From positions 1 through 7,621 of the forward strand of contig JAUVAJ010000072.1 of the NCBI GenBank assembly GCA_030591795.1: DNA of 7,621 nt. Direction: 5' to 3'. Within the stretch, counting starts at the first letter, position 1; every line of letters begins with the position of its first letter. The notes beneath the pieces were generated by a model. That model saw nothing but the letters and a program-made list of their open reading frames with translations. It was not told the DNA's origin and made no database searches. This document shows positions 6,729-7,621 of the stretch, one piece after another. Position numbers and translations under genes: made by a program. The DNA comes from Desulfuromonadales bacterium (GTDB lineage: Bacteria; Desulfobacterota; Desulfuromonadia; Desulfuromonadales; UBA2294).

Positions 6729-7621
6729 TCAAAGAGTTTCTTCCTCTGCCAGCGGCAAAACCAATCTAAAGCTCGCTCCGGTTTTGCCTACCGGTTCAAG
6801 ACTCAATTGCCCGGCGTGGTCCTCAACCAGACGACGACAGAGCGAAAGACCGAGTCCGGTCCCCTCGCCGCTCGCTTTGGTCGAGAAAAACGGTTCAAAA
6901 ATTTTATCACGCAATGATTCATCGATCCCCGGCCCGGTATCTGTAAGCACTAAACTTACAACACCAACATCTACTGCAAGTTGCAAAAATATGGTTCCAC
7001 GACCCTGCATCGCTTGAGCGGAGTTAAGTAAAAGATTTACCAGAACCTGGCGCAACCGGTCGCTATCGCCTATTACCGATGGTGTCGTTTGCGCATCGAA
7101 ACCGATAAATTGAAATTCGACATACCTGAACAGCTTCTGTGGACGCAATGAATCTACCGTACTGATAATCAAAGGTGCCAGAGAGAGTGATTCTCGATAA
7201 TCACTGTGACTTCTGGCAAAACCGAGCAGACCACCAGTGATCCGCCGACAGCGATGGCACTCATCAATGATTGCCTGCAGGTCTTCACGCTTACCGACGT
7301 CATCGCCAATATCTTCCATCAACAATTCAGCGTAGCCCAGAATGATGCCGATCGGATTATCAATCTCGTGCGAGACGCCGGCAGCAAGTTGACCAATTGC
7401 AGCCAAACTTTCTGAGCGAACCAGCTGAGATTGAACCTGCTTCAGCTCCTGATTAGCCGTATGCAGCTCTAAATTTTTCTCAGTCAACTCCTCACGATTT
7501 AAAGCAATGCTCTCGGCCATTTCATTAAACGCCCGTGCCAGGGCACCGATCTCATCTCTTCGATCTATTGAAATCCTGGTCGCAAAGGCACCGTGACCAA
7601 TTGCCCGTGCGCCTTCTGCCA
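6729..7621 (-). CDS. Sensor histidine kinase, C-terminal part (HAMP-HisKA-HATPase; N-terminus outside the window)
   Basis: The frame is open to the window edge, giving 297 visible codons. The ATG at 7520 is internal: the residues before it (ISIDRRDEIGALARAFNEM) are the second half of a HAMP domain, so the true start lies beyond 7621, probably after a membrane sensor region. A coiled-coil linker (REELTEKNLELHTANQELKQ) leads to the H-box GQLAAGVSHEIDNPIG, with the phospho-acceptor histidine encoded at 7370-7368. The ATPase domain has VNLLLNSAQAM (N-box), DTGPGID (G1), KIFEPFFSTK (F-box) and GEGTGLGLSL (G2), so the enzyme looks active. It ends LPLAEEETL then TGA. No partner regulator is visible. 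The downstream neighbour ispB is metabolic, so this is an orphan kinase or is paired with a gene beyond the edge. It differs from the 842-aa kinase in having no PAS domain between HAMP and HisKA. Confidence 0.94.
   Translation of the reverse strand, partial: AEGARAIGHGAFATRISIDRRDEIGALARAFNEMAESIALNREELTEKNLELHTANQELKQVQSQLVRSESLAAIGQLAAGVSHEIDNPIGIILGYAELLMEDIGDDVGKREDLQAIIDECHRCRRITGGLLGFARSHSDYRESLSLAPLIISTVDSLRPQKLFRYVEFQFIGFDAQTTPSVIGDSDRLRQVLVNLLLNSAQAMQGRGTIFLQLAVDVGVVSLVLTDTGPGIDESLRDKIFEPFFSTKASGEGTGLGLSLCRRLVEDHAGQLSLEPVGKTGASFRLVLPLAEEETL

Noticed and set aside
6729..7520. ATG 7520 as the start of the downstream-edge histidine kinase
   Set aside because: The open frame continues upstream to the window edge with clear HAMP sequence, so this methionine is internal.

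Overview
This window reads as chromosomal DNA of a Gram-negative bacterium that uses sigma-54, most likely a deltaproteobacterium of the Desulfuromonadales/Geobacter type. That placement is an inference. It rests on an NtrC-family activator with a GAFTDA loop, a -24/-12 promoter, a secreted M16 peptidase of the long-insert type, intermediate base composition, and a high density of two-component genes. Every gene I can support lies on the minus strand, so transcription runs from high to low coordinates.

Layout in transcription order. (1) 7621-6729: C-terminal part of a HAMP-containing sensor histidine kinase whose N-terminus lies outside the window. (2) 6643-5675: a complete long-chain polyprenyl diphosphate synthase (IspB type), which makes the side chain of respiratory quinone. 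(3) 5674-5449: a regulatory gap with a near-consensus sigma-54 promoter (5506-5521) and possible upstream activator half-sites. (4) 5448-5218: a small uncharacterised protein of 76 residues with a strong ribosome binding site. (5) 5145-2617: a membrane histidine kinase of 842 residues with a large periplasmic two-module Cache-like sensor, HAMP, PAS, HisKA and ATPase domains. (6) 2518-1133: its probable partner, a sigma-54-dependent response regulator of 461 residues. Two compact hairpins sit in the kinase-regulator gap. (7) About 1132-855: a non-coding stretch whose last part (991-864) folds on the minus strand into four consecutive hairpins, the last being a strong intrinsic terminator with a CCTCCTT (anti-Shine-Dalgarno) loop. 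(8) 751-1: the N-terminal 250 residues of an exported zinc peptidase of family M16, probably with its own sigma-70 promoter at 803-831.

How they may work together: the sigma-54 promoter lies directly upstream of a small protein, kinase and sigma-54 activator set, which suggests a self-regulated three-gene signalling operon with the small protein as an unrecognised member. The operon transcript would run into the structured RNA and terminator at 991-855. That RNA could be only the operon terminator region, a 3'-UTR-derived or independent small RNA, or a leader attenuator for the peptidase gene. The sequence alone does not decide between these. I saw no mobile elements, CRISPR arrays, tRNA or rRNA genes.
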